From an uncultured Chitinophagaceae bacterium (GTDB lineage: Bacteria; Bacteroidota; Bacteroidia; Chitinophagales; Chitinophagaceae), in NCBI GenBank assembly GCA_936908745.1, contig CAKZFX010000018.1, positions 1 through 28,335 of the forward strand: a stretch of DNA of 28,335 nt. The letters are read 5' to 3'. Each line of letters opens with the position of its first letter. Position 1 is the stretch's first letter. Shown one piece after another: positions 1 through 7,115 of the stretch. The notes below the pieces were generated by a model. The model worked only from the letters and a program-made list of their open reading frames with translations. It was not told the DNA's origin and ran no database searches. The position numbers and the translations under genes are program-made.

Positions 1-371
1 AAAGCACACGAAAAAATCAATGGTGAAACTGATGGAAAAAGAAGGTTAGCAACTGCTCCCATACCGGCAATGTCCGCACCGATATTAAGGATAATAGCCG
101 GCACACTAAAGACCAGCATCAGGTATAGCAACGGCTTGGAATAATGCTTCTTTAATGTCGTCGTTAACCCAACTGAAGTCATAATGCCTATTCGCGCGCA
201 CATGACCTGGATAGAGGCCATAAGCGGGAACGTAAGTAACGCTGTCCATAAAGTAGCGGGACCAAATCTGGCGCCCGCTTGTGAATACGTCGCAATGCCG
301 GAAGGATCATCATCGCTTGCTCCGGTGATCAGTCCAGGTCCAAGGGCTTTAAAGAACTTAGTTATTTTCAT
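1..371 (-). CDS. Nramp-family divalent metal transporter, divergent type (N-terminal 123 residues; cut by window edge)
   Basis: The first 123 residues carry the Nramp signature: GPGLITGAS, then a metal-site segment DDDPSG (residues 20-25), SQAGA, and QVMCARIG in the next helix. Canonical Nramp proteins have DPGN in helix 1, where Asp and Asn bind metal. Here Asp22 and Pro23 are kept but the Asn position is Gly25, so this is a divergent Nramp whose substrate (Mn, Fe, Mg or other) cannot be stated. Family members use proton coupling to import divalent cations across the inner membrane. The ATG at 371 is the natural start, just before the conserved FKALGPG. It overlaps the preceding small gene by 14 bases, so the two are probably co-transcribed and translationally coupled. 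The C-terminal part, including the helix-6 MPH motif, lies beyond base 1. Confidence 0.88.
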   Translation of the reverse strand, partial: MKITKFFKALGPGLITGASDDDPSGIATYSQAGARFGPATLWTALLTFPLMASIQVMCARIGIMTSVGLTTTLKKHYSKPLLYLMLVFSVPAIILNIGADIAGMGAVANLLFPSVSPLIFSCA

Positions 372-588
372 AGAAACGTCTTTTTTTAGATTCGTCTTTG
401 ATTCGACGGGTTAATCGTTGATGGCGGACGATAACAATGATAAGGTAAGTGGTAGCCGCTGCAGGCGTGATAATATTGATCACTTTTGAATACACTGTTT
501 TGAAAAAGTTCTTATCACTGTAGGCGATAAAATTGCTAATGGTGGCAGTCAGCAGCAGGATGTATATGCAATAGACAAATACTTTCAT
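358..588 (-). CDS. small two-TM membrane protein, unknown function
   Basis: A 76-residue protein with one hydrophobic helix at about residues 3-22, a short polar loop, a second helix at about 40-54 and a basic tail rich in Arg, Lys and Glu. I do not recognise a family. The start codon lies 3 bases after the stop of the upstream CDF gene, and the end overlaps the Nramp start by 14 bases. That tight spacing between two transporter genes is the main support for its being real. By the positive-inside rule the basic C-terminal tail should be cytoplasmic. It might be an accessory subunit of one of the neighbouring transporters, but this rests only on position. Confidence 0.6.
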   Translation of the reverse strand: MKVFVYCIYILLLTATISNFIAYSDKNFFKTVYSKVINIITPAAATTYLIIVIVRHQRLTRRIKDESKKRRFYENN

Positions 589-591
589 GAT

Positions 592-1503
592 TTAAATATT
601 ATTGGGTAAATAACCTTCGGACTCCAGGTGTACCTCTATCGTTGTGTGATTAATTTTATACTCCTCGGCAAGTGTTTTCTTAATACCAGAAACAATAGGA
701 TTGACCTCTGATAACTGGAGATCATATTTGAAAACCAAATGAACGCTGAGCGCGTTGACGCCTGAGGTTAAAGTCCAGATATGCAGGTCATGGTGTGACT
801 GAACATTTTCATTGGCGGCTATAAATAATTCGACCTTTTTATAGTCCACTTCTCTAGGCACAGCTTCCAGTAAAATATTGACCGCTTCCTTCAGCAAATT
901 ATAGGTACGCGGTAGTATGAAAAGCCCGATTACTGCACTCATAATGGGGTCGATATACAACCACCCCGTCAGAAGAATTATGACCCCTGCTATAATAACT
1001 GCCACCGAACTAAGCATATCGCTCACCACCTCAAGGAATGCCCCTTTTATATTGATGCTTTCTTTCGAACCAGCTCTTAAAATCCGCATGGCAATGAGAT
1101 TCACCACAAGGCCGCAGCCGGCAACGATTAGCATGGAAACACCAGATACGACTGGCGGCTCTTTAAATCGCTGCCATGCTTCGATCAGTATATAGCCGGA
1201 TATAAAAAGCAGTACAACAGCATTGATTAACGCCGAGAAAATTTCTACCCGTAAATAGCCATATGTCTTTCGGGTATTGCGTGGCTTGGAAGACATCCAA
1301 ATGGCAAAAAGCGCGAGTGCCTGACCCATTACATCGGTAAGCATATGCGCGGCGTCGGAGAGTAGTGCAAGGCTGTTTGAAATGAATCCAACAACCACTT
1401 CTACAACCAGGTAAGAACCGGTGATGACAAATACAATTTTCAGTGAACGGTTATGCCTATTTCCAGCCGATGTTTGCTGGGTTGTAACAGGGGTAACTTC
1501 CAT
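592..1503 (-). CDS. cation diffusion facilitator (CDF) metal efflux transporter, CzcD/ZitB-like
   Basis: A 303-residue CDF protein of usual length. It has six hydrophobic helices and a C-terminal ferredoxin-like domain (about residues 210-303) with the family hallmark HDLHIW. Family members are proton-driven dimeric exporters of Zn2+, Cd2+, Co2+ or Ni2+ from cytoplasm to periplasm. Of the paired metal-site motifs in helices 2 and 5, helix 2 has H53xxxD57 and helix 5 has E158xxxD162, with Glu where ZitB/YiiP-type zinc transporters have His or Asp. This may shift metal preference, so the substrate is left open. The ATG at 1503 gives a short polar N-terminus before helix 1. It lies 27 bases downstream of a small one-TM gene and 3 bases upstream of a small two-TM gene, inside one minus-strand operon. 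Confidence 0.93.
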   Translation of the reverse strand: MEVTPVTTQQTSAGNRHNRSLKIVFVITGSYLVVEVVVGFISNSLALLSDAAHMLTDVMGQALALFAIWMSSKPRNTRKTYGYLRVEIFSALINAVVLLFISGYILIEAWQRFKEPPVVSGVSMLIVAGCGLVVNLIAMRILRAGSKESINIKGAFLEVVSDMLSSVAVIIAGVIILLTGWLYIDPIMSAVIGLFILPRTYNLLKEAVNILLEAVPREVDYKKVELFIAANENVQSHHDLHIWTLTSGVNALSVHLVFKYDLQLSEVNPIVSGIKKTLAEEYKINHTTIEVHLESEGYLPNNI

Positions 1504-1530
1504 ATTCCAAATAATATTTTTAAAGCTTAT

Positions 1531-1719
1531 TTAATGATTCATGTGCTGAACATATCGTATGATCATACTGATAATAGCAAGTATGCCGAGTATGGAAAGC
1601 ACTACAATAGTTGCTGCCCTAAGGGTACGCATCCATTTGGGTTTTGGTGGCACAACGCGGTTGCCATACGCGGGCGCCGGGCGGTACTTTTTACCGCGCG
1701 GGGGCTTTGATTTAGCCAT
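1531..1719 (-). CDS. small basic single-TM protein ending in HMNH (copy 1 of 3)
   Basis: A 62-residue protein. The N-terminal half is Lys/Arg/Pro-rich (starts MAKSKPPRGKK). It is followed by one hydrophobic helix (about residues 33-54) and a short tail RYVQHMNH. Charge distribution predicts an inside N-terminus and a periplasmic C-terminus carrying two His. No named family is recognised. Two other proteins in the window share the architecture and end: 9532-9687 (tail YYQHVVNH) and 26029-26199 (tail YWKWIMNH). All three lie directly upstream of, and on the same strand as, a metal-handling gene; here that is the CDF transporter, 27 bases downstream. A role as a small accessory subunit or metal ligand donor is inference. 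Confidence 0.72.
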   Translation of the reverse strand: MAKSKPPRGKKYRPAPAYGNRVVPPKPKWMRTLRAATIVVLSILGILAIISMIIRYVQHMNH

Positions 1720-1746
1720 AGACTAATTACAATAAATAAAGGATTA

Positions 1747-1770
1747 GCTGCTGCCTGGAAGGCATGCAGC
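1747..1770 (-). other. hairpin between the Cys-rich gene and the small TM gene
   Basis: An imperfect inverted repeat: GCTGCTGCC (1747-1755) pairs with GGCATGCAGC (1761-1770) with a one-base bulge and a five-base loop. It lies in the 72-base gap between two same-strand genes. There is no T-run behind it on the minus strand, so it is not a standard terminator. It could adjust expression between the two genes or stabilise an mRNA end. The equivalent gap near 9480 also has a hairpin. Confidence 0.4.
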
Positions 1771-1791
1771 GATTAGAAAAGGAATAAAGTA

Positions 1792-2118
1792 TCAGCAGGC
1801 TAATTGAGGGGGCTGCCAAACGGCAAAGGAAATATCGTCAGGAGCTGCGACATGGTATATCGAATTATGAACTCCTGTTTCGTTAAACAGTTCTTGTAAT
1901 TCCGGGTTTGCATGCTGGTAATTGACCGAAAGGCTGCAACAGGCACAGATGCAAAACGGGCCACATGCGTCGGAATGCGGAGACGAAGAGTGATCATTGC
2001 CATTTTCCGTATTAACGCTGTGAGTACCTGTGAGTACACTCGCTTTTTTAGCATCACTACAGGGCGCTGTAAGCGTCCAGATCAATGTTATTGCAAGTAT
2101 GAATGCACAGTATTTCAC
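1792..2118 (-). CDS. small Cys-rich exported protein, DUF6660-like (copy A)
   Basis: About 108 residues. A hydrophobic signal segment is followed by PCSDAK, a His/Ser-rich stretch, then the core CGPFCICACC and a C-terminus ending VWQPPQLAC. The core and the W-x-P-P end match two further genes in this window (2828-3145 and 9136-9456). I believe the family is catalogued as DUF6660, though I cannot check. There is no ATG: the frame opens with two successive GTG codons at 2121 and 2118. The second is chosen because it aligns (start)KYCAFIL with MKYMFFIL of copy C. Five clustered Cys plus His near the periplasm suggest soft-metal binding (Cu, Zn, Cd); that function is inferred. Next downstream on the same strand are the small TM protein and the CDF transporter. 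Confidence 0.75.
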   Translation of the reverse strand: MKYCAFILAITLIWTLTAPCSDAKKASVLTGTHSVNTENGNDHSSSPHSDACGPFCICACCSLSVNYQHANPELQELFNETGVHNSIYHVAAPDDISFAVWQPPQLAC

Positions 2119-2216
2119 CACTCCAATTTACGGGATATTTTTTATTCAGTCCGGACATCCTTTTGGGTGCCTGGAAAAATACAATTTAAACGATCGGGAT
2201 GCGGGGAAACCCGGAA

Positions 2217-2244
2217 ATAAAAAACCCCGTTATAAAACGGGGTT
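2217..2244 (-). terminator. Rho-independent terminator for the gene at 2278-2673
   Basis: On the minus strand, AACCCCGT (2244-2237) and ACGGGGTT (2230-2223) form a perfect 8-bp GC-rich stem with a six-base loop. It is followed by a run of six T's, then ATTT. It lies 33 bases past the stop of the minus-strand gene and upstream of the Cys-rich copy A gene, separating two transcription units. Confidence 0.85.
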
Positions 2245-2277
2245 GGCAACCAAAACACACTTATCAAAACGCCTCCA

Positions 2278-2673
2278 TTAGCGATTAAAATATGTTCTGC
2301 GGGCTTCAATCACCGCCCTTTCTTTCTCATACCGTAACGATCTGATTTCTGATTTGCGTTGACCACGGGATATACTTTTGTCATTTCTGACCATCCTGAT
2401 GCGTTCCCGGTATTCATTTTCTATATCCCGTATCCGCAGGTCAAGTTGTGTCGTACGGTTGTATCCATAAGTATTGTTGTAATATGGCGAATAATAAGGT
2501 TGGCGAAAGCGGTTGTAGTTATTGTAACCATAACCAAATCCCGCACCTATTCTGATTTGCGGGCGTATTACAGTGTGACTACTGCGCGTTGGTACATACC
2601 TCTCCCTTCCATGTTGTGCGGAAGCAGTGTAAGTCACCATTGCCAGAATTGCTATTGCAAGAAACTTTTTCAT
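2278..2673 (-). CDS. secreted Tyr/Asn-rich protein with charged C-terminal helix, unknown function
   Basis: The ATG at 2673 is chosen over upstream in-frame codons because it begins a clean signal peptide (MKKFLAIAILAM ... SAQ), with cleavage expected after Ala at about residue 19. The 131-residue product then has an Arg-rich stretch and a Gly/Tyr/Asn/Pro low-complexity middle (about residues 45-75). A strongly charged segment rich in Arg and Glu follows (about 77-130), likely a long helix or coiled coil. Similar exported low-complexity proteins occur in Bacteroidota, but I cannot give a function. It ends just before a strong terminator and starts 154 bases after the stop of Cys-rich copy B, so it may have its own promoter or share one with copy B. 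Confidence 0.7.
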   Translation of the reverse strand: MKKFLAIAILAMVTYTASAQHGRERYVPTRSSHTVIRPQIRIGAGFGYGYNNYNRFRQPYYSPYYNNTYGYNRTTQLDLRIRDIENEYRERIRMVRNDKSISRGQRKSEIRSLRYEKERAVIEARRTYFNR

Positions 2674-2827
2674 AGTCGTATATTTTAAATTTTTTAAATC
2701 AATGTCCTTGTCATGTAAGTACAGGTAATAAACATCATTGCTTGAATGATGCTTAAGAAAAAATTGGAGGAGCATGTCGATCGTTCCTGTTTAGTTGACC
2801 TTTCGACGATCAAACAGATCTCTTACA

Positions 2828-3145
2828 TTAAGACAGTTGGGGAGGGCGCCAAACGGGCAGGGAGATGTCTTTTGGCCTGCTGCTTATAAAAGGTGAAGTA
2901 CTGACATTTGCAACTTCCATTACAGCAATTTGTTGCGGCACCTGCAGTTTTGTTTCAACTACCTGGCAACATGAACAAACAGCACAGAATGGTGTGCAAT
3001 CATTCTCTTCATGCGAACCTTGCTCGCTACTGGAATTGCCGGCTGCATATTTTACTACCAATGTTCTTGCAGCAGCCTTCCCAGTGCCCGAAAAAAGGAA
3101 GAGCGAAAGCATGAATGAGGCGAGTATGGTAGTAAAGAATTTCAT
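2828..3145 (-). CDS. small Cys-rich exported protein, DUF6660-like (copy B)
   Basis: 105 residues. An N-terminal signal peptide (about residues 1-26, with an Ala-rich cleavage region near GKAAA) precedes a polar His/Glu/Asn segment. Then comes the core CTPFCAVCSCC and an end of VWRPPQLS. It is paralogous to copies A and C, but the core has one extra residue between the second and third Cys (C-x3-C-x2-C-x-CC against C-x3-C-x-C-x-CC). Unlike A and C it is not followed by a small TM gene; the next gene on the strand is the Tyr/Asn-rich secreted protein. Soft-metal binding in the periplasm is inferred from the Cys cluster. A TATTTTTG element 14 bases before the ATG is a plausible -7 box. Confidence 0.78.
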   Translation of the reverse strand: MKFFTTILASFMLSLFLFSGTGKAAARTLVVKYAAGNSSSEQGSHEENDCTPFCAVCSCCQVVETKLQVPQQIAVMEVANVSTSPFISSRPKDISLPVWRPPQLS

Positions 3146-3159
3146 TGTTTTTCTTAGTA

Positions 3160-3167
3160 CAAAAATA
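3160..3167 (-). promoter_or_regulatory. possible Bacteroidota -7 promoter element (TATTTTTG) for Cys-rich copy B
   Basis: On the minus strand TATTTTTG matches the Bacteroidota TAnnTTTG -7 consensus and lies 14 bases upstream of the copy B start codon. No convincing TTTG -33 element sits at the usual spacing, so this is a half-match. Confidence 0.4.
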
Positions 3168-3378
3168 CCAAAACAGCAGGTCAGTTATCGCTATAAAAAC
3201 GTTAAATGAAAGGTCATGAAAAAGGAAAAATTGGCAACGTTGATTCATTTTCTTATGCAGTTCTCCGGACGGTTTTTTTATCAACTCCTACAGGCTGGCT
3301 AATATTTGGCCATCCGCTGATAGTGCCATTTGCCAAGGCTAATTTTATCATGATCCAGGTTGCTCGATCTGCAACCGG

Positions 3379-3411
3379 CAAGATGTTCAATTGTTGCACA
3401 ATTGCATCTTG
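3379..3411. repeat. 14-bp inverted repeat (hairpin), candidate oriT element
   Basis: CAAGATG (3379-3385) pairs with CATCTTG (3405-3411). Inside it CAATTGT (3388-3394) pairs with ACAATTG (3398-3404) around a TGC loop. Only a two-base TT bulge interrupts the 14-bp stem. It lies 68 bases upstream of the MobC-like start. Relaxase nick sites of MOB-type elements usually flank such a repeat. No T-run follows, so a terminator is unlikely. The nick site itself cannot be identified by eye. Confidence 0.5.
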
Positions 3412-3478
3412 GTCCCTATGCCTCCGGAGTCGGCGGGACAATGGTAATGAGTAACTGAACAGTGTAAAAGATACCGTG

Positions 3479-3871
3479 ATGAGTGAAGCCAATAATAAGT
3501 CAAAATACTGGATTTCGTTTCGGGTTAAACCTGCCGAATATGAAATCATCTATTCTCATTTCTCAAAGTCAGCAAATCGCAAGTTTAGCGAGTATGCCAG
3601 AAAGGTATTAATGCGGCAACCGGTTGTTATGCGCTACCGCAATCAAGCTGCTGACGATTTTCTGGAGTTAATGCTCCGGCTTAAAACGGAACTGAATGCG
3701 ATTGGCGTGAACTATAACCAATCTGTTAAAAGACTTCACACGATTACGGCTCATACAGATGTGTTGTTCTGGATTAACCAACAAGAAAAACTTCAGCAGC
3801 AATTGCAAGAGAAAACAAATGAAATATACTTACTCGCAGGAAAAATTTATAAGCAATGGTTGTCCGCATAA
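3479..3871 (+). CDS. MobC-like plasmid mobilisation accessory (relaxosome) protein
   Basis: A 130-residue protein. It opens with a short motif of the form YWISFRVKPAEYEII, followed by a helical pair (SKSANRKFSEYARKVLMRQ). That pattern is typical of ribbon-helix-helix DNA-binding mobilisation proteins of the MobC/BfmC type in Bacteroidota. The C-terminal half is helical, with a Gln/Glu-rich coiled-coil segment (about residues 98-120). Such proteins bind near oriT and help the relaxase. The ATG at 3479 is preferred; a GTG one codon earlier (3476) is also possible. The end overlaps the relaxase start by 16 bases, the usual mobC-mobA arrangement, implying translational coupling. Confidence 0.82.
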   Translation: MSEANNKSKYWISFRVKPAEYEIIYSHFSKSANRKFSEYARKVLMRQPVVMRYRNQAADDFLELMLRLKTELNAIGVNYNQSVKRLHTITAHTDVLFWINQQEKLQQQLQEKTNEIYLLAGKIYKQWLSA

Positions 3872-5121
3872 AAAGCCCACATAGTTTAAAACGTGCTGTC
3901 AATTACAATGAGCAGAAAGTAAAGCAAGGGAAAGCCGTATGCATTCATGCCGGAAACTATCTCAAGAAAGCTGATCAAATGTCTATTCATGAAAAACTGG
4001 AACGAATGCAGGATTTGATTGCCCGAAATGAACGAACTAAAAAAACAAATGTGCTGCACATCTCTATTAATTTCGATCCTTCTGAGAAATTGTCCAATGG
4101 AAGCTTGTCTGCAATTGCCAATAGTTACATGGAAAAAATTGGATTCAGCACTCAGCCGTACCTGGTATATGTTCATTCCGACGCAGGTCATCCGCATATT
4201 CATGTGGTGACGACCAATATTCAGCTAGATGGCAGGCGAATCGACACCTACAATCTTGGTAAAAATCAATCCGAAAAAGCGAGAAAAGAAATTGAACGCG
4301 AGTATAGATTAACTGTGGCACAATCGAAGAGTAAAGTAGTAACCGATTCGATACGGCCGGTGGATGTCCAACGGGTTCAATATGGCAAAGCTGAAACTAA
4401 ACGTTCAATCACCAATGTATTGGATGCAGTGTTGTCTCATTTTAGATTCACTTCAATTGGAGAGTTGAACGCCGTGTTGCAACAATATTACGTACACGCC
4501 GATGCCGGTAAAAAAGGAGGGCTAATACAGCAGCATGGCGGGTTACTGTACCGGCTGCTTGATAAGGATGGAAAGAACATCGGCGTTCCTATTAAAGCCA
4601 GCTCCATTTACAACAAGCCCACACTGAAATTCCTGGAGAAAAAATTTTTGGAGAACGGACCTTTACAGCAGCCATTCAGGAAGAAATTGAAAACCACCAT
4701 AGACTGGGTATTGTCAAAGACTCCCAAAAACCTTCAAGACTTTATCGAAAGTTTGAAGAAAGAAAACATTGCTACAGTCATCAGGCAGAACAATGATGGG
4801 ATAATTTATGGTATCACTTTCGTTGACTACAGGAATAAAGTTGTGTTCAATGGAAGTAGTCTGGGGAAAGCATACAGTGCGAAAGCAATTCAGGAAAATT
4901 TTACCGCAGGTGAAATATTTTCAAAAACTAATTACGTTATGGTTAGTGATACTTCACTTCAAGCCAAAACTAATGCAAAAGAAGTTGCCGATACTTCCGG
5001 CAAAGCAGTTGATAATACTAGCGGTGTTTTAAAGGATCTAATGGATGTTGAAAAGAATTCAAGCCGAGTTGGAACAGATCTGCTTCGAAAAAAGCGTAAA
5101 AAGAAAAACAGAAACCTCTAA
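3856..5121 (+). CDS. relaxase/mobilisation nuclease (HUH, MOBP-like)
   Basis: 421 residues. The N-terminal third is a relaxase domain (PF03432-type). Tyr17 in VNYNEQK is the likely nicking tyrosine, and the metal-binding motif III is H107-S-D-A-G-H112-P-H114-I-H116, followed by VVTTNI. The enzyme would nick one strand at oriT, stay covalently bound and be passed to the coupling protein. The middle region has no second enzymatic motif that I can see, and the tail (LRKKRKKKNRNL) is strongly basic, fitting DNA contact. Length is normal for Bacteroidota mobilisation relaxases and the frame is intact. It lies between the MobC-like gene (overlap 16 bases) and the coupling protein gene (11-base gap), forming a three-gene transfer operon. 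Confidence 0.92.
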   Translation: MVVRIKSPHSLKRAVNYNEQKVKQGKAVCIHAGNYLKKADQMSIHEKLERMQDLIARNERTKKTNVLHISINFDPSEKLSNGSLSAIANSYMEKIGFSTQPYLVYVHSDAGHPHIHVVTTNIQLDGRRIDTYNLGKNQSEKARKEIEREYRLTVAQSKSKVVTDSIRPVDVQRVQYGKAETKRSITNVLDAVLSHFRFTSIGELNAVLQQYYVHADAGKKGGLIQQHGGLLYRLLDKDGKNIGVPIKASSIYNKPTLKFLEKKFLENGPLQQPFRKKLKTTIDWVLSKTPKNLQDFIESLKKENIATVIRQNNDGIIYGITFVDYRNKVVFNGSSLGKAYSAKAIQENFTAGEIFSKTNYVMVSDTSLQAKTNAKEVADTSGKAVDNTSGVLKDLMDVEKNSSRVGTDLLRKKRKKKNRNL

Positions 5122-5132
5122 AATCTTTAAGC

Positions 5133-7109
5133 ATGTCCGGAACAGGTGAAAACGAAATGGGATTAAGAAAAATACTGGACTTTACAAGGCTCGGCAGCAT
5201 GATACTATTACTTCTTCACTGCTACTATTATTGCTATGGCATATTTGAAGAGTTAAATCTTACTTCTTCTTTTAGTGACCGGCTTTTAGGAAATATTCAG
5301 CGTACAGGCCTATTCCGGAACGTCTCGTTTTCCAAAGGAATTGCTTTGGGAGTGCTTATTATTTCGCTGCTTGGCAGCCGCGGCAAGAAGGATGAAAAAA
5401 TCAGTAAGCAGCAGATTGCCCTATACCTGATAATTGGACTATTATTTTATTGGGGCAGCTTCCCAATACTCAAGATTGTTGGAGACAGTATGGCCATTGG
5501 CGTAAGCTACATTTCTTTCACAATCGCAGGATTTCTTCTTATTCTTGCTGGGGGTCAACTGTTATCCAGATTTATTAAGCTAAACCTTGGCAAGGATATA
5601 TTCAATGAATTAAACGAAACCTTCCCTCAGGAAGAGCGATTGCTGGAGAATGAATATTCGATAAATCTTCCTGCCACCTATAACCTGAAAGGGAGAGTTA
5701 GAAAAAGCTGGATCAATGTGATAAACCCTTTTCGAGGTTTACTTGTTTGCGGAAATCCTGGTTCTGGAAAATCTTATTTCGTAATTCAGCACATTATCAG
5801 GCAGCATATTCGTAAGGGTTTTAGCATGATGGTGTATGATTTCAAATACGATGATCTGACAAAAATTGCATACAATACTCTACTCAAAAACAAGAAGGCA
5901 TATAACATAATACCAAAATTTTATACAATCAATTTTGACGACCTATCCAAAAGCCACCGTTGCAATCCTCTGGATGCTTCCACAATGTTTGACATTACAG
6001 ATGCAACCGAAGCATCTCGGTCAATTATGATGGGATTGAACAGAGAATGGATTACCAAGCAGGGTGATTTTTTTGTCGAATCACCAATAAATTTTCTAAC
6101 CGCCATTATATGGTTTTTGAAAAAGTATGAAAACGGAATTTACCTAACCTTACCTCATGTTATTGAACTGATGCAGGTCGATTATGAAAAATTATTTTCA
6201 GTACTTCGGACAGAGCCGGAAATTGAAGTATTGGTTAACCCATTTATATCGGCTTACCAGAATGATGCGATGGAGCAGTTGGAGGGTCAGGTCGCCAGCG
6301 CAAAAATCGGTATGGCCCGTTTGTCTTCTCCACAACTCTACTGGGTATTATCGGCCAATGACTTTACCCTGGATATTAATAATCCCAAAAATCCAAAGAT
6401 CATTTGCCTTGCAAATAATCCGCAAAAGCAGCAAGTATATGGTGCTGTACTTTCACTTTATGTCACGAGATTGATCAAGTTGGTAAATCAAAAAGACCGG
6501 CTAAAATCAAGTTTGATATTTGATGAATTTCCTACCATTTACTTTAATGATGTGGATAGTCTAATTGCCACTGCCCGTTCAAATGAGGTTGCAACTTGTC
6601 TGGGCGTGCAGGATTTTAGCCAGTTGAAAAAGGATTACGGTCCTGAGCAATCGTCAGTTATCATGAATATTACAGGTAATATCATCAGCGGTCAGGTTAC
6701 AGGTGAAACTTCTAAAATGTTATCCGAGCGAATTGGTAAAATCAACCAAATAAAAGAAAGTGTTTCTATTAATAGAACCGATACGTCAATTAGTAAGTCA
6801 AGTCAACTGGACTTTGCCGTTCCTCAGTCTAAAATCTCAGGCCTATCTTCTGGAGAGTTTGTAGGTATGGTTGCAGACGATCCCTCCAATAAAATCAAAC
6901 TAAAAACCTTTCATTGTGAAATAATAAACAACCATCAAGAATTAAAGACAGAAACTGATTCCTTTAAGCCGCTGCCGGTGATTAAGAATATCACTTCCCA
7001 AATGATTACTGAAAACTTCAGGAGAATCAAGTCTGAAATTGCTAATTTGATCGAAAAAGAAATCGAAAGAATATTAAATACGCCGGGACTTGAGAGTATT
7101 TCAAAATAA
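5133..7109 (+). CDS. VirD4/TraG-type conjugative coupling protein (T4CP)
   Basis: 658 residues. About four hydrophobic segments fill residues 15-150. A cytoplasmic P-loop ATPase domain follows, with Walker A G207NPGSGKS214 and Walker B LIFDE (Asp464, Glu465), then the downstream ARSNEVATCLGVQDFSQL segment typical of TraG/TraD-like and TrwB-like motors. The hexameric inner-membrane ATPase brings the relaxase-DNA complex to a type IV secretion channel. No VirB/Tra channel genes are present here, so the element would be mobilisable with a helper rather than self-transmissible, as far as this window shows. It is intact and ends 6 bases before the convergent minus-strand cargo gene. Confidence 0.92.
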   Translation: MSGTGENEMGLRKILDFTRLGSMILLLLHCYYYCYGIFEELNLTSSFSDRLLGNIQRTGLFRNVSFSKGIALGVLIISLLGSRGKKDEKISKQQIALYLIIGLLFYWGSFPILKIVGDSMAIGVSYISFTIAGFLLILAGGQLLSRFIKLNLGKDIFNELNETFPQEERLLENEYSINLPATYNLKGRVRKSWINVINPFRGLLVCGNPGSGKSYFVIQHIIRQHIRKGFSMMVYDFKYDDLTKIAYNTLLKNKKAYNIIPKFYTINFDDLSKSHRCNPLDASTMFDITDATEASRSIMMGLNREWITKQGDFFVESPINFLTAIIWFLKKYENGIYLTLPHVIELMQVDYEKLFSVLRTEPEIEVLVNPFISAYQNDAMEQLEGQVASAKIGMARLSSPQLYWVLSANDFTLDINNPKNPKIICLANNPQKQQVYGAVLSLYVTRLIKLVNQKDRLKSSLIFDEFPTIYFNDVDSLIATARSNEVATCLGVQDFSQLKKDYGPEQSSVIMNITGNIISGQVTGETSKMLSERIGKINQIKESVSINRTDTSISKSSQLDFAVPQSKISGLSSGEFVGMVADDPSNKIKLKTFHCEIINNHQELKTETDSFKPLPVIKNITSQMITENFRRIKSEIANLIEKEIERILNTPGLESISK

Positions 7110-7115
7110 CAGAGT

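Larger units (their letters stand above)
3146..3478. other. 333-base intergenic region between divergent units; likely site of oriT
   Basis: The region separates the minus-strand metal genes from the plus-strand mobilisation genes. It contains open frames on both strands, but none has a recognisable domain or sensible start and they overlap each other. The one clear structure is the long inverted repeat at 3379-3411. Mobilisable elements commonly keep their transfer origin immediately upstream of the mob genes, which makes this the prime candidate region. Confidence 0.5.

Noticed and set aside
2119..2180. Promoter for Cys-rich copy A (TAAATTGG near the start codon)
   Set aside because: It departs from TAnnTTTG at key positions and has no TTTG at the right spacing.
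3206..3549. Open frames on both strands (82 residues plus, 98 residues minus) between the metal and mob genes
   Set aside because: They overlap each other and, for the minus one, the MobC-like gene. Neither has a recognisable domain or plausible translation start, and the region is better explained as oriT-bearing intergenic DNA.
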